Part shown: one piece after another, positions 37,227 through 46,029 of the stretch
How positions within the stretch are numbered: position 1 is the first letter of the stretch
Layout: each line of letters starts with the position of its first letter
Position numbers and translations under genes: made by a program
Notes under the pieces: model-generated
Told to the model about the DNA's origin: nothing
Databases searched by the model: none
The model's input: only the letters and a program-made list of their open reading frames with translations
Source: Sphingomonas corticis
GTDB lineage: Bacteria; Pseudomonadota; Alphaproteobacteria; Sphingomonadales; Sphingomonadaceae
NCBI RefSeq assembly: GCF_012035195.1
Contig: NZ_JAAVJH010000002.1
Span: 372,001 to 436,000, forward strand
DNA length: 64,000 nucleotides
Direction: 5' to 3'

Positions 37227-37949
37227 ATGACCATCGAGCGGCGGACGATCGTGCACGACGGCCCGGGCGGCCCGTTCGAGGGCGTGTTCGCGTGGGATGC
37301 CGCGGTCGCGGGACCGCGCCCCGGCGTGCTGGTGCTGCCCAACGTTCTGGGGCAGAAGGAAGCCGACAACGCCAAGGCGGAGGATCTCGCCAGGCTCGGC
37401 TATGCCGCCTTCGCCGGCGACGTGTTCGGCCAGGGGCGCCGGGCGCAGCGCGGCGAGGGCTATTCGCGCTACATGGACGAGATGAACGCCGACCGCGCGC
37501 TGCTGCGCGACCGGCTGGCGCGCAGTCTCGCCGTGCTGAAGGAACAGGCGGAGGTGGACGCCGGACGCACCGCCGCGATCGGCTTCTGCTTCGGCGGCAA
37601 GTGCGTGCTCGACATGGCGCGGGCGGGGCTGGACACGCTCGGCGGCGTCAGCTTCCACGGCGTCTACGACCGGCCGGACTATCCGACGGCCGCCCCGGCG
37701 GGGATGAAGCTCCTCATCTGTCACGGCTGGGACGATCCGCTCGCCCCGCCCGACGCGCTGATCGCGCTGGGACGCGAGCTGACCGAGGCGGGCGCGGCCT
37801 GGCAGGTCCACGCCTACGGCCATGCCGGCCACGCCTTCACCGACGCGTCGGCGACGGCCACCGGAACCCCCGGCATCGGCTACGAGGAGCGCGCCGACCG
37901 CCGCAGCTGGCAGGCGATGCGCGGCTTCCTGGGCGAACTGTTCGGCTGA
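37227..37949 (+). CDS. Dienelactone hydrolase family protein
   Basis: The 240-residue product is an alpha/beta hydrolase with a Cys nucleophile in IGFCFGGKCVLD, Asp in HGWDDPLAPPD and His in GHAGHAFTD, the dienelactone hydrolase triad. Most such genes act on unknown esters or lactones rather than in chlorocatechol breakdown, and no such pathway is nearby. It diverges from the GNAT gene. Confidence 0.88.
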   Translation: MTIERRTIVHDGPGGPFEGVFAWDAAVAGPRPGVLVLPNVLGQKEADNAKAEDLARLGYAAFAGDVFGQGRRAQRGEGYSRYMDEMNADRALLRDRLARSLAVLKEQAEVDAGRTAAIGFCFGGKCVLDMARAGLDTLGGVSFHGVYDRPDYPTAAPAGMKLLICHGWDDPLAPPDALIALGRELTEAGAAWQVHAYGHAGHAFTDASATATGTPGIGYEERADRRSWQAMRGFLGELFG

Positions 37950-37955
37950 TCCCTT

Positions 37956-38040
37956 CTCCCGCGCACGCGGGAGTCAAGGCCACGAGCGCCGCCGTTCCGG
38001 ACCCTGCGCTCCCGCCTGCGCGCAGGCACCTCCTTTTTCG
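37956..38040. repeat. Palindromic repeat region between convergent genes
   Basis: CTCCCGCG-CA-CGCGGGAG (37956-37973) forms a perfect 8-pair hairpin, and GCCTGCGCGCAGGC (38014-38027) is a perfect palindrome followed by TCCTTTTTC. The first is typical of sphingomonad intergenic repeats; the second with its T run can terminate the hydrolase gene. Confidence 0.6.
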
Positions 38041-38045
38041 CCAGT

Positions 38046-39236
38046 CTACGCCCGCGCCGCCGCGCCGCCCGCGCGCTTGCGGTCGATCACCGCCTGGTAG
38101 TGCGCCACCAGCGCCTCGGCGTGCTCGCGGTCGCTGCGCACCTTGCCCGCGGCCACGCCCGCCGCGCGGCGCACCAGCGCACGGTCGCGCGACAGCAGCC
38201 GGACGATCGCCTTGGCCGCGGCATAGGCGTCGCCGCCCTTGTACGTCTCCGCATATTCGGGCTGCGCCACCGCCGCCGCGCCGCCGCGGTCGGGCACGAC
38301 GAGCGGCAGGCCCGACGCCAGCGCCTCCGACGCGACCAGGCCGAACGGCTCGCTCCACCCGCCGTGGATGAACGCGTCCGCGCTCGCCATGATCGTCGCC
38401 AGCTGCGCGCGGTCGTACACCGGGCGGAACAGCCGCACGTGCGGGCTCTGCGCGATGTGCCGCTCCAGCGTGCGTGTGTCGGTGCCCAGGCCCAGCAGCA
38501 TCAAACCCACCGGCAGCTTCGCGCCCGCGCGCCGCACCGCGTCGATCACGACGGGCCACTGCTTTTCCGGATGGTGCCGCCCGATGCCGATCAGCAGGTG
38601 CGCGTCCTCCGGCAGGCCGCACTGCTCCAGCATCGCCGCGCGCAGCGCCTCGCTGCGCAGTCCGGGCGAGAAATGGTGCCGCTCGATCCCCAGCGTCATC
38701 GTCGCGTCGATGCGTAGGCCGCGCTTCTGCAACCGCTCCGTCAGGATCGGGCCGTTCGTCACCACCGTGTCGAACGGCGCCAGCCGGCCGGCCATGAAGC
38801 GGTCGTACCAACCGAACGCGCGCTCGATCGCGCCCTCGCTCATCACCCGGCCCAGCCAGCGCTTGGGATAGGCCTCCATGTTGTCGTTGTGCATGAACCA
38901 GCTCTTGATCGCCGGTCCCGGCCAGTCGGCGACGATCGAGGCGGAGCGCCACGGCGACACGTTCTCGACCACGTCGGGCCGCAGTTCGTCCAGCCAGGCG
39001 TGGATCGGGCCCGCGTCCTTGAACAGGCCGTAGTTCGAATCGAACGGCAGCACCGGCGACTTCACGTAGATGATGCGCCCGCCGCCCGGCCGCTCCTCCA
39101 CCCGGTCCTCGCGTCCTGCCGCGATCACGATCTGCTGGTGCCCCAGCGCCGCCATCACGGCCAGCTTGCGATCGATATAGGTGCGAACGCCCCCGCCGGT
39201 CGGCGAGTAGAATTCGTTGACGTCGACGATGCGCAT
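38046..39236 (-). CDS. Glycosyltransferase family 4-type (GT-B) protein
   Basis: The 396-residue product is a GT-B enzyme. The N-terminus NEFYSPTGGGVRTYIDRKLA has the acceptor-side glycine loop, and the C-terminal domain carries IGIGRHHPEKQWPVVIDA and the sugar-nucleotide segment HGGWSEPFGLVASEALASG with the E-x7-E motif. The substrate is unknown; an envelope glycolipid or capsule is likely. It lies 22 bases after the DUF2141 gene and is probably co-transcribed with the membrane protein gene at 39774. Confidence 0.88.
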   Translation of the reverse strand: MRIVDVNEFYSPTGGGVRTYIDRKLAVMAALGHQQIVIAAGREDRVEERPGGGRIIYVKSPVLPFDSNYGLFKDAGPIHAWLDELRPDVVENVSPWRSASIVADWPGPAIKSWFMHNDNMEAYPKRWLGRVMSEGAIERAFGWYDRFMAGRLAPFDTVVTNGPILTERLQKRGLRIDATMTLGIERHHFSPGLRSEALRAAMLEQCGLPEDAHLLIGIGRHHPEKQWPVVIDAVRRAGAKLPVGLMLLGLGTDTRTLERHIAQSPHVRLFRPVYDRAQLATIMASADAFIHGGWSEPFGLVASEALASGLPLVVPDRGGAAAVAQPEYAETYKGGDAYAAAKAIVRLLSRDRALVRRAAGVAAGKVRSDREHAEALVAHYQAVIDRKRAGGAAARA

Positions 39237-39258
39237 CGCGTCGCTGCTCCCTTGCCGG

Positions 39259-39792
39259 TCAGCCGAGCGGGCCGAAGCCGCCCAGTCCGCGCAGATATTG
39301 CGCGCGGATCGTGGCGGGGGTGATGCCGGGGCCGACGTCGATCAGCGCCTCCGCCAGCTTGGGCCGCGACCGGCCCAGCTTCGCGTTGCTGGGAAAGCCC
39401 GCGCCGTCGGACCAGAAGTTGAACTTGTTCTTCCCGTCGCGGTCGTGGCCGAAGAACAGGGCGTAGCGTCCGGCTCGCGGCACCCGCAGGCAGATCACCG
39501 CATTGCCCCCGGCGGGGGGCGCCACGGTGATGCGGCGGAACGTCTTGCCCGCGGCCAACAGCGCCTTGTCGCCGGCCAGGAAATCGGCCTCGTTTGCCGG
39601 ATACAGCTCCAGCTTCAGCGTGCCCTTGCGGTCCTTCAGTCCGGTGATCGTCGCCTGGATCGCCGGGCCCTGGCCGCCGGTGCAGGCCGCCGCGTCCGCC
39701 CCCAGCACCTGCGCGCGCGCCGCCGCCGGCTGCGCCAGCAGCGCCGCCAGCGCCCCTGCCAGTCCCGCGACCATCATCGCGCGCGCCGCCAT
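39259..39792 (-). CDS. Exported DUF2141 domain protein
   Basis: The 177-residue product starts with a hydrophobic signal (MMVAGLAGALAALLAQPAAA) and continues as a beta-rich DUF2141 domain, with LKLELYPANEADFLAG and YALFFGHDRDGKNKFNFW. The domain's function is unknown, and it is presumably periplasmic. It overlaps the end of the upstream membrane protein gene by 19 bases and precedes the glycosyltransferase. Confidence 0.83.
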   Translation of the reverse strand: MAARAMMVAGLAGALAALLAQPAAARAQVLGADAAACTGGQGPAIQATITGLKDRKGTLKLELYPANEADFLAGDKALLAAGKTFRRITVAPPAGGNAVICLRVPRAGRYALFFGHDRDGKNKFNFWSDGAGFPSNAKLGRSRPKLAEALIDVGPGITPATIRAQYLRGLGGFGPLG

Positions 39793-40721
39793 GCCGTCAT
39801 CCTTTCCACACCCTGCACCATGCCGAAGATCGTGATGATCGCCACATGCATCAACAGGGTTGACGCGGCGGTGAACGCGACGAGATCCGACAGGGTGCGG
39901 TCCTGCCCGATGACCAGGATCGCGAAGTTGGCGAAAAGCAGGTCTTTGTTGGGCAAGAGCGGCAGGCGCGAGACCAGCTGCCGCCCGGCGACGAGGAACA
40001 GCCACATCCCCGCCGCCACGCTGGGCATCGCCGCCGCCCAGGCGAGCGCCAGCGTGACGCCGACGATCAGCAGGCGCAGGCAGTCGACGACGAAGATGAA
40101 CCACAGGTCGCGTCGCGGCAGCGAGAAGACGCGGCGGGAGAAGGCGAGCACCGCGGCGGAGACGCCGAGCGGGATCGACAGCGACCACAGGATGGTCGAT
40201 CGCAGGTCCGGCTCGATCAGGTTCCAGCCCAGCGGCAGCGCGACCGCCGCCAGCAGGATCGTCATCAGGTTGCCCGCGATGCCGGACACGATGCTGACAT
40301 CCTTCACCGCGCCGAACGGCGCCGCCACCATCTTCAGCCGCGCGCGCGCCCAGGCGTAGAAATAGGCGTCGCCGGAATAGCCGATCAGCACATCGTTCGC
40401 GATCCGCTTCGTGTTCAGCGCGGAGAAGGCGGCGGCGGGCACGCGCCACAGCCGGCGGAAGATCACGAAGTCGCTGATCGGCAGCGCGAAATAGCTGGCG
40501 AGGAAGAAGACGTAGAACCACGGGCTGTGCGGCACCGCGCGCGACAGGCCGGCGAGGCCGTGGTCGAACAGCTCGTGCACCAGCCCCGCCACCATCGCGA
40601 CGGACAGCAGCGCGCCGATCATCACCGCCCAGCGGCGCCGCAGCGTGCCGAGCGGCTCCAGCCCGGCGAGCGAGACCGCCGGGGCGGGAGGCGTATCGGA
40701 TGGGGCGGGGGGGGCGGTCAT
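39774..40721 (-). CDS. Multi-pass membrane protein, flippase-like topology
   Basis: The 315-residue product has about eight hydrophobic helices and an Ala/Pro-rich N-terminal tail. Its layout resembles UPF0104/lysylphosphatidylglycerol-synthase-type membrane proteins, but I see no decisive motif. In this operon with a glycosyltransferase it may move a lipid-linked sugar; that is inference. ATG 40721 was chosen over 40781 because a Pro-rich cytosolic tail follows at once in both, and the shorter form is nearer the hydrophobic region. Confidence 0.65.
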   Translation of the reverse strand: MTAPPAPSDTPPAPAVSLAGLEPLGTLRRRWAVMIGALLSVAMVAGLVHELFDHGLAGLSRAVPHSPWFYVFFLASYFALPISDFVIFRRLWRVPAAAFSALNTKRIANDVLIGYSGDAYFYAWARARLKMVAAPFGAVKDVSIVSGIAGNLMTILLAAVALPLGWNLIEPDLRSTILWSLSIPLGVSAAVLAFSRRVFSLPRRDLWFIFVVDCLRLLIVGVTLALAWAAAMPSVAAGMWLFLVAGRQLVSRLPLLPNKDLLFANFAILVIGQDRTLSDLVAFTAASTLLMHVAIITIFGMVQGVERMTAWRRAR

Positions 40722-40820
40722 GACGGGCGGGGGCGCGATGTAGCGACGCCACGACGCGTCCGCCACATCCCCGGCTGCCACGTCCCCGCCCGCCGCCGTC
40801 GCGCCCCGCCGCGCCGGGGT

Positions 40821-41921
40821 TCAGGCGGCGGCGTCACCTGGGCCTTCGTCGCCGTCCTCCACGTTTTCCGAGCGCCGCTCCATCGCCGTCTTCACGATCG
40901 CGGTCATCGGATCGGCCAGCGCCAGCCCCATGATGCCGAACAGCGCGCTCGCCAGGATCTGCGCACCCAGCGTCAGCGCGGGCGGAAGGTCGACGGTGCG
41001 CTTGGCGACCATGGGGATCAGGACGTAGCCGTCGAATCCCTGTACGACGATGTACGTCGCGATCGCCCAGTAACCGGTGTCCATCCCGGCGGAGAAGCCG
41101 ACGGCGACCATCAGCGCGCCGGAGATGAACGCGCCGATGTTCGGGATGAAGGCGAGCAGGCCGGTCAGGATGCCCAGGATCAGCGCCATCGGCACCCCGC
41201 CCAGCATCAGCGCGATCCACGTCAGCACGCCTTCCGCCGCCATGCCCAGCAGCCGCCCGGCGAGCAGCCGGCGCAGCGTGCGGCCCATGCGCTGCACGGT
41301 GACGGCGAACTCGACGCGGTTCTCGCGCGGGACCATCCACTGCAGGCCGCGGTCGTAGACGCGCGGGTCCATCGCGACGAACAGGCCGATGACGACGATC
41401 ATGAACATGGTCGTCAGCGCGCCGAAGGCGGTACCCACCCACGACGTGACGCGCCCGACCGAGGACAGCGCCTGCCGCGCCAGCCCCGACATGTCCGACG
41501 CCCCCGGCATCAGCCCCTGCGCGCTCAGCCAGGAGGTGACGCGCACCGCCTGCGTCTCCACGGTGGAGCGCAGCTGCGTCACCTGGTCGGCGATCTGCAC
41601 GCCGGCGAGGTAGAAGGTGCCGGCCAGGAACGCGACCGTCAGCAGGCAGACGATGGCGAGCCGCCACCCGCGGCCGACCGGCAGGACGCGGCCCAGCAGC
41701 CGCACTCCGCCGTCGAGCAGCGCGGCGAAGACCAGCCCGGCGAAGATGATGAGCAGCGGCTGGATCAGCAGGACGACCAGCGCGACCAGGCAGACCAGGC
41801 CGATCCACACCGACGCGCGCTTGATCTCGCGCCGGATCGCCGGGTCGCGCACCTCGTGCGGGCTGGCGCCGGCGACGACGTGGACGCGCTCGCCGTCCAG
41901 CTGCTCGATCGTGTCGGTCAT
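40821..41921 (-). CDS. AI-2E family transporter
   Basis: The 366-residue product has the AI-2E (PerM/TqsA) topology: two N-terminal helices, a long soluble loop from about residue 100 to 180, then a helix-rich C-terminal half with GLLAFIPNIGAFISGALM and a VVQGFDGYVLIPMV block. Functions in the family range from autoinducer export to Na+/H+ exchange, so the substrate is open. Its ATG overlaps the lepB stop (ATGA), making it the last gene of the pyrE operon. Confidence 0.88.
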   Translation of the reverse strand: MTDTIEQLDGERVHVVAGASPHEVRDPAIRREIKRASVWIGLVCLVALVVLLIQPLLIIFAGLVFAALLDGGVRLLGRVLPVGRGWRLAIVCLLTVAFLAGTFYLAGVQIADQVTQLRSTVETQAVRVTSWLSAQGLMPGASDMSGLARQALSSVGRVTSWVGTAFGALTTMFMIVVIGLFVAMDPRVYDRGLQWMVPRENRVEFAVTVQRMGRTLRRLLAGRLLGMAAEGVLTWIALMLGGVPMALILGILTGLLAFIPNIGAFISGALMVAVGFSAGMDTGYWAIATYIVVQGFDGYVLIPMVAKRTVDLPPALTLGAQILASALFGIMGLALADPMTAIVKTAMERRSENVEDGDEGPGDAAA

Positions 41922-42847
41922 CGGCTCTCCTGCGGATGCAGCGAGGTCCCGGCCCGACCGCCGCGCAGCGAGCGCCACCAGGTCAGCGGGTTCAGAGTCG
42001 CGCTGCCGTCGACGGAGAAGGTGATGAACTCCGCCCGGCCGCCGATGTTCTCCACCGGTACCGGACCGCCCAGGCCCCGCTCGAATCCGCCCAGCCGGAA
42101 GCGGCTGTCGGCGGAACGGTCGCGATTGTCGCCCATCAGGAAGACGTGGTCGGCCGGGATGCGGACGGGCCCGTAATCGTCGCCGGGGCTGTCGGGCTCC
42201 AGGTCGACCGTGTCGTAGCGGCGGCCGTTCGGCAGCGTCTCCGTCACGATCGGCAGGCGGCAGGCGAGCGTGCCGTCGCCCTTGGTGATCCGCGCGCCGG
42301 GATATTGCGCGGGGTCGCAGGTCGCGTTGTCGTCCACCGGCAGCTCGCGGTAGGTCACCGGCGCGCGCTCCACCGCCTTGCCGTTCAGGAGGACGACGCC
42401 GCCCCGCACCGCGATGGTGTCGCCGGGCAGCCCGATCACGCGCTTGATATAGTCGCTGTTCTGCCCGGGCGGCGTCACGATCACCACGTCGCCCCGCTCG
42501 GGCACCGATCCCCAGATCCTTCCCTTGCGGAACGGCAGCTGCACCGCCCAGCTGTCGGCCGGGCGGCGGAAGACGACGTCCTCCACGATCGCGACCGGGT
42601 TGGGGATGGTGGGCGACACGAACGACCAGCCGTAGGCGAACTTGCTGACCACCAGCCGGTCGCCGACCATCAGCCCGGGCAGCATCGACTCGCTCGGAAT
42701 GTAGAACGGCTTGGCGATGAAGCTGTGGAAGCCGAGCACGGCGAGCAGCAGGAAGAACAGCCCCTTCGCCTCCGCCCACCAGTCGAACGCGGGCTTCCCC
42801 GTCGCGGCCGGGGCTTCGTCGCGGGGAAGGGTGAGGTCGTCGGCCAT
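41918..42847 (-). CDS. lepB: Signal peptidase I
   Basis: LepB cleaves signal peptides on the periplasmic side of the inner membrane. The 309-residue product has one N-terminal membrane helix (GLFFLLLAVLGFHSF), the nucleophile Ser in YIPSESMLPGL, the general-base Lys in DYIKRVIGLPGD, and the box E segment FLMGDNRDRSADSR. It overlaps acpS at its start (TGATG) and the AI-2E gene at its end. Confidence 0.95.
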   Translation of the reverse strand: MADDLTLPRDEAPAATGKPAFDWWAEAKGLFFLLLAVLGFHSFIAKPFYIPSESMLPGLMVGDRLVVSKFAYGWSFVSPTIPNPVAIVEDVVFRRPADSWAVQLPFRKGRIWGSVPERGDVVIVTPPGQNSDYIKRVIGLPGDTIAVRGGVVLLNGKAVERAPVTYRELPVDDNATCDPAQYPGARITKGDGTLACRLPIVTETLPNGRRYDTVDLEPDSPGDDYGPVRIPADHVFLMGDNRDRSADSRFRLGGFERGLGGPVPVENIGGRAEFITFSVDGSATLNPLTWWRSLRGGRAGTSLHPQESR

Positions 42848-43269
42848 CACGGGTCCGTCCGGAGAATGGATAGGGGAAGCGCCTCGATCACCACGAACGC
42901 CTGCGCCCAGGGATGATCGTCGGTCAAGGTGAGGTGGATACGCGGCGCGTAGCCGCTCGGCACCATGGCGTCGAGCCTCGCCTTCGCGCCGCCCGCCAGC
43001 GCCAGCGTCGGCGCGCCCGACGCGGCGTTGACGACGCCGATGTCCTTCATGAAGACGCCCGCCTTGAAGCCGGTGCCCACCGCCTTGCTGAACGCCTCCT
43101 TCGCGGCGAACCGCTTGGCCAGCGTGCCCGCCTTGGTGAAGGGCCGCCGCGCCGCCTTGGCCCGCTCGGTCTCGGTGAAGACGCGCTTCTCGAACCGCTC
43201 GCCGAAGCGGTCGAGCGAGGCCTGGATCCGCTCGATGTTGCACAGGTCGGATCCCAGGCCGAGGATCAT
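42847..43269 (-). CDS. acpS: Holo-[acyl-carrier-protein] synthase
   Basis: AcpS transfers 4'-phosphopantetheine from CoA to the Ser of acyl carrier protein. The 140-residue product shows [17 protein letters not shown] start ([14 protein letters not shown]), [11 protein letters not shown], the metal/CoA motif [16 protein letters not shown], and [16 protein letters not shown] near the end. It overlaps pdxJ upstream and lepB downstream. Confidence 0.95.
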   Translation of the reverse strand: MILGLGSDLCNIERIQASLDRFGERFEKRVFTETERAKAARRPFTKAGTLAKRFAAKEAFSKAVGTGFKAGVFMKDIGVVNAASGAPTLALAGGAKARLDAMVPSGYAPRIHLTLTDDHPWAQAFVVIEALPLSILRTDP

Positions 43270-43994
43270 CGCGCGCTCTCCATCAACCCCTTCATCCGCC
43301 GCACGCTCTCCTCCAGCCCGACGAAGATCGCCTCGCCGACCAGGAAATGCCCGATGTTCAGCTCGCGCACCTGCGGAATGGCGGCGACGGGCGCCACGTT
43401 GTCGAAGGTGAGGCCGTGGCCCATGTGCACCTCGATCCCGTTCTTCGCCGCCAGTGCCGCGGCGTCGGTGAGGCGGCGCAGCTCCTCGACCTGCGCGTCG
43501 CCTTCCAGCTCGGCGTAGCGGCCGGTGTGCAGTTCGACCACCGGCGCGCGCAGCGCCACCGCGGCCGCGACCTGCTCGGCGGAGGGTTCGATGAACAGCG
43601 ACACGCGGATGTTCGCGCCCGCCAGCTCGCGCACCATCGGCGCCAGCACGTTGTGCTGCCCCGCCGCGTCCAGCCCGCCCTCGGTGGTGCGCTCCTCGCG
43701 CTTCTCCGGCACGATGCAGGCGGCGTGCGGACGGTGGCGCAGCGCGATGCCCAGCATCTCCTCGGTCGCCGCCATCTCCAGGTTCAGCGGCACTGCCAGC
43801 GCGGCCGAGAGGCGCGCGATGTCCGCGTCGGTGATGTGGCGCCGGTCCTCGCGCAGGTGCGCGGTGATGCCGTCGGCCCCGCCGCGGACCGCCAGTTCGG
43901 CGGCGCGGACCGGATCGGGCGTGTCCCCGCCGCGCGCGTTGCGCACGGTCGCCACATGGTCGATGTTGACGCCCAGGCGAAGCGGGTGGGTCAC
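43266..43994 (-). CDS. pdxJ: Pyridoxine 5'-phosphate synthase
   Basis: PdxJ condenses 1-deoxyxylulose 5-phosphate with aminoacetone phosphate to form pyridoxine 5'-phosphate. The 242-residue TIM barrel shows [29 protein letters not shown], the catalytic Glu in [10 protein letters not shown] and the His of [10 protein letters not shown] with [10 protein letters not shown]. It starts at GTG 43994 overlapping the pyrE stop and ends overlapping acpS (ATGA). Confidence 0.95.
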   Translation of the reverse strand: MTHPLRLGVNIDHVATVRNARGGDTPDPVRAAELAVRGGADGITAHLREDRRHITDADIARLSAALAVPLNLEMAATEEMLGIALRHRPHAACIVPEKREERTTEGGLDAAGQHNVLAPMVRELAGANIRVSLFIEPSAEQVAAAVALRAPVVELHTGRYAELEGDAQVEELRRLTDAAALAAKNGIEVHMGHGLTFDNVAPVAAIPQVRELNIGHFLVGEAIFVGLEESVRRMKGLMESAR

Positions 43995-44575
43995 GCCGCC
44001 GCGCGGCTCCCCGGCTTCACCGCGGGGATCGCCGCCAGCTCGGGCGGCAGCGCGTCCGCGGCGTAGCTCGGCACGTCCAGCCGGATCAGCGGGAAGAAGG
44101 GGACGCCCAGGTCTGCCTTGCCGCTCGACCGGTCGACCAGCGCGGCGCCGGCGATCACGCGCCCGCCCGCGGCCTCGATCGCCGCGATCGCCTCGCGCGA
44201 CGACAGCCCGGTGGTGACGACGTCCTCCATCATCAGCACCTCCTGCCCCTCGTCCAGCCGGAAGCCGCGGCGCAGCTCGAACGTGCCGGTCGGCCGTTCG
44301 ACGAACATCGCCGGCACGCCCAGCGCGCGCGCCACCTCGTGCCCCGCGATCACGCCGCCCATCGCGGGCGAGACCACCGCGCTGATCCGCTGGCGCAGCT
44401 GCGCGGGGATGCGCGCCGCCAGCGCCTCGGCCAGCCGCGCCCCCCGGCGCGGGTCCATCAGCACGCGCGCGCATTGCAGGTAGCGCGGGGAGCGCAGGCC
44501 GGAAGACAGGATGAAATGTCCCTCCAGCAGCGCGTCCGCGGCGCGGAACTCGGCCAAAACCTCCTCGTCGGTCAC
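43991..44575 (-). CDS. pyrE: Orotate phosphoribosyltransferase
   Basis: PyrE makes orotidine 5'-phosphate from orotate and PRPP in pyrimidine synthesis. The 194-residue product contains the PRPP loop [30 protein letters not shown] near the N-terminus and [18 protein letters not shown]. The start is the GTG at 44575 rather than the earlier GTG at 44599, because AAGGAGGAGG falls inside the longer version and is ideally spaced (8 bases) for the second GTG. It leads the pyrE-pdxJ-acpS-lepB-AI-2E operon and diverges from coxB. Confidence 0.94.
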   Translation of the reverse strand: MTDEEVLAEFRAADALLEGHFILSSGLRSPRYLQCARVLMDPRRGARLAEALAARIPAQLRQRISAVVSPAMGGVIAGHEVARALGVPAMFVERPTGTFELRRGFRLDEGQEVLMMEDVVTTGLSSREAIAAIEAAGGRVIAGAALVDRSSGKADLGVPFFPLIRLDVPSYAADALPPELAAIPAVKPGSRAAA

Positions 44576-44808
44576 GGGCGATGCCTCCTCCTTCGTCACC
44601 GCTACCTAGCAGCGGCGCGAATCGGCGCAACGGGGATGGCGCCGCGGCGGCGCGCTCCACGCCGCTGGATTTGTGCGCGTCCGTGCGCCGTGGGGGCCTT
44701 GAGGAGGGGGGGTGCGATGCGTATAGGCCGGGTCCATGGGCCGCGGGAACCGCGGCGGCCCGGCGGGCGGACGCGCGCGCCGATGCGTGCCAGGGGTGAC
44801 GAAAACAG

Positions 44809-46026
44809 ATGCTGAAGACGGGGATCAAGACTTGGGTGCTGGCGGCGGGCCTCGCGCTCGCCGGCGTCGCCGGTACGGGCAGCGCCGCGCTCGCCGCCCA
44901 GCCGGCCCAGGCCTCGCGGCCCGGCGTGCCCGCCGCGCTGCAGCCGGCCAATGCCGCCGATCCGGCTGCCCCGGCGGCGAACGCCGCGGTGGAGGCGACG
45001 AACCTGTCCGACGCCGCACAGCGCCCGGTCGCGCCCGACCAGGCGCCGGAGCTGCGCGCCGACGGCGCACCCGCGCTCGCCGCCACCCCGCGCCTGGGCC
45101 AGCCCACCGACGGGCTGATGGGCATCCAGCCGCAGGTGACGAAGAACGGCCTGCGCGCGCACTGGTTTCACGATCGCATCCTCTTCCCGCTCATCACGAT
45201 CATCTCGCTCTTCGTGCTGGGGCTGCTGGTCTACGTGGTCATCCGTTTCCGCGCGGCGGCCAACCCCACGCCCAGCAAGACCAGCCACAACACCTTCATC
45301 GAGGTGGTGTGGACGCTTGTTCCCGTGCTGATCCTCGTCGCCATCGCCGTGCCCTCGATCGGGCTGCTGTCGGCGCAGTTCAAGCCGGCGCCATCGGGTG
45401 CCGTCACGCTGAAGGCGATCGGCAACCAATGGTATTGGAGCTACCAATATCCGGATCACGGCGGGATCGAGATCACCGCCAACATGCTGAAGGAAAAGGG
45501 TGAGGTTCCCGCCGGCGAGCGGTTCCGCACCGATGCCGACGGTCCGCGCCTGATGGCGACGGACAACCGCATCGTCCTGCCGGTGGGCGTGCCGATCCGG
45601 CTCATCACCACCGCGAACGACGTGATCCACAGCTGGGCGGTGCCCGCGTTCTGGATCAAGCTGGACGCCATTCCCGGCCGGTTGAACGAGACCAGCTTTA
45701 CCATCGACAAGCCCGGCGTCTACTTCGGTCAGTGCTCCGAGCTGTGCGGCGCGCGCCACGCCTACATGCCGATCGCGGTGGAGGCGGTGACGCCCGCGCA
45801 GTTCGCCGCCTGGGTCCGCGCCAAGGGCGGCACGATGCCGACGCCCGGCAAGGCCAGCGACGCCGCCATCCCGCAGCCGGGCAGCGACAACGCGGCGGGC
45901 GCCGCGGCGGAGGCCGCCATCGTCGACAATCTGACGGGGCCGACGCAGAACGTCACCGCCGTCTCTCCCACCTCCCCGCAGGGCGCCACCGGGAATCCCG
46001 GCGGCCTCGGCGACACCGGACGCTAA
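44809..46026 (+). CDS. coxB: Cytochrome c oxidase subunit II
   Basis: Subunit II of the aa3-type oxidase takes electrons from cytochrome c through the CuA centre. The 405-residue product has a signal peptide, an unusually long Ala/Pro-rich linker to about residue 95, two membrane helices ([20 protein letters not shown] and [20 protein letters not shown]), the aromatic patch [11 protein letters not shown], and the CuA ligands Cys309, Cys313, His317 and Met320 in [14 protein letters not shown] further C-terminal tail of ~80 residues is Ala/Gly-rich. It starts four genes of oxidase function only as coxB-ctaD here. Confidence 0.95.
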   Translation: MLKTGIKTWVLAAGLALAGVAGTGSAALAAQPAQASRPGVPAALQPANAADPAAPAANAAVEATNLSDAAQRPVAPDQAPELRADGAPALAATPRLGQPTDGLMGIQPQVTKNGLRAHWFHDRILFPLITIISLFVLGLLVYVVIRFRAAANPTPSKTSHNTFIEVVWTLVPVLILVAIAVPSIGLLSAQFKPAPSGAVTLKAIGNQWYWSYQYPDHGGIEITANMLKEKGEVPAGERFRTDADGPRLMATDNRIVLPVGVPIRLITTANDVIHSWAVPAFWIKLDAIPGRLNETSFTIDKPGVYFGQCSELCGARHAYMPIAVEAVTPAQFAAWVRAKGGTMPTPGKASDAAIPQPGSDNAAGAAAEAAIVDNLTGPTQNVTAVSPTSPQGATGNPGGLGDTGR

Positions 46027-46029
46027 GCC

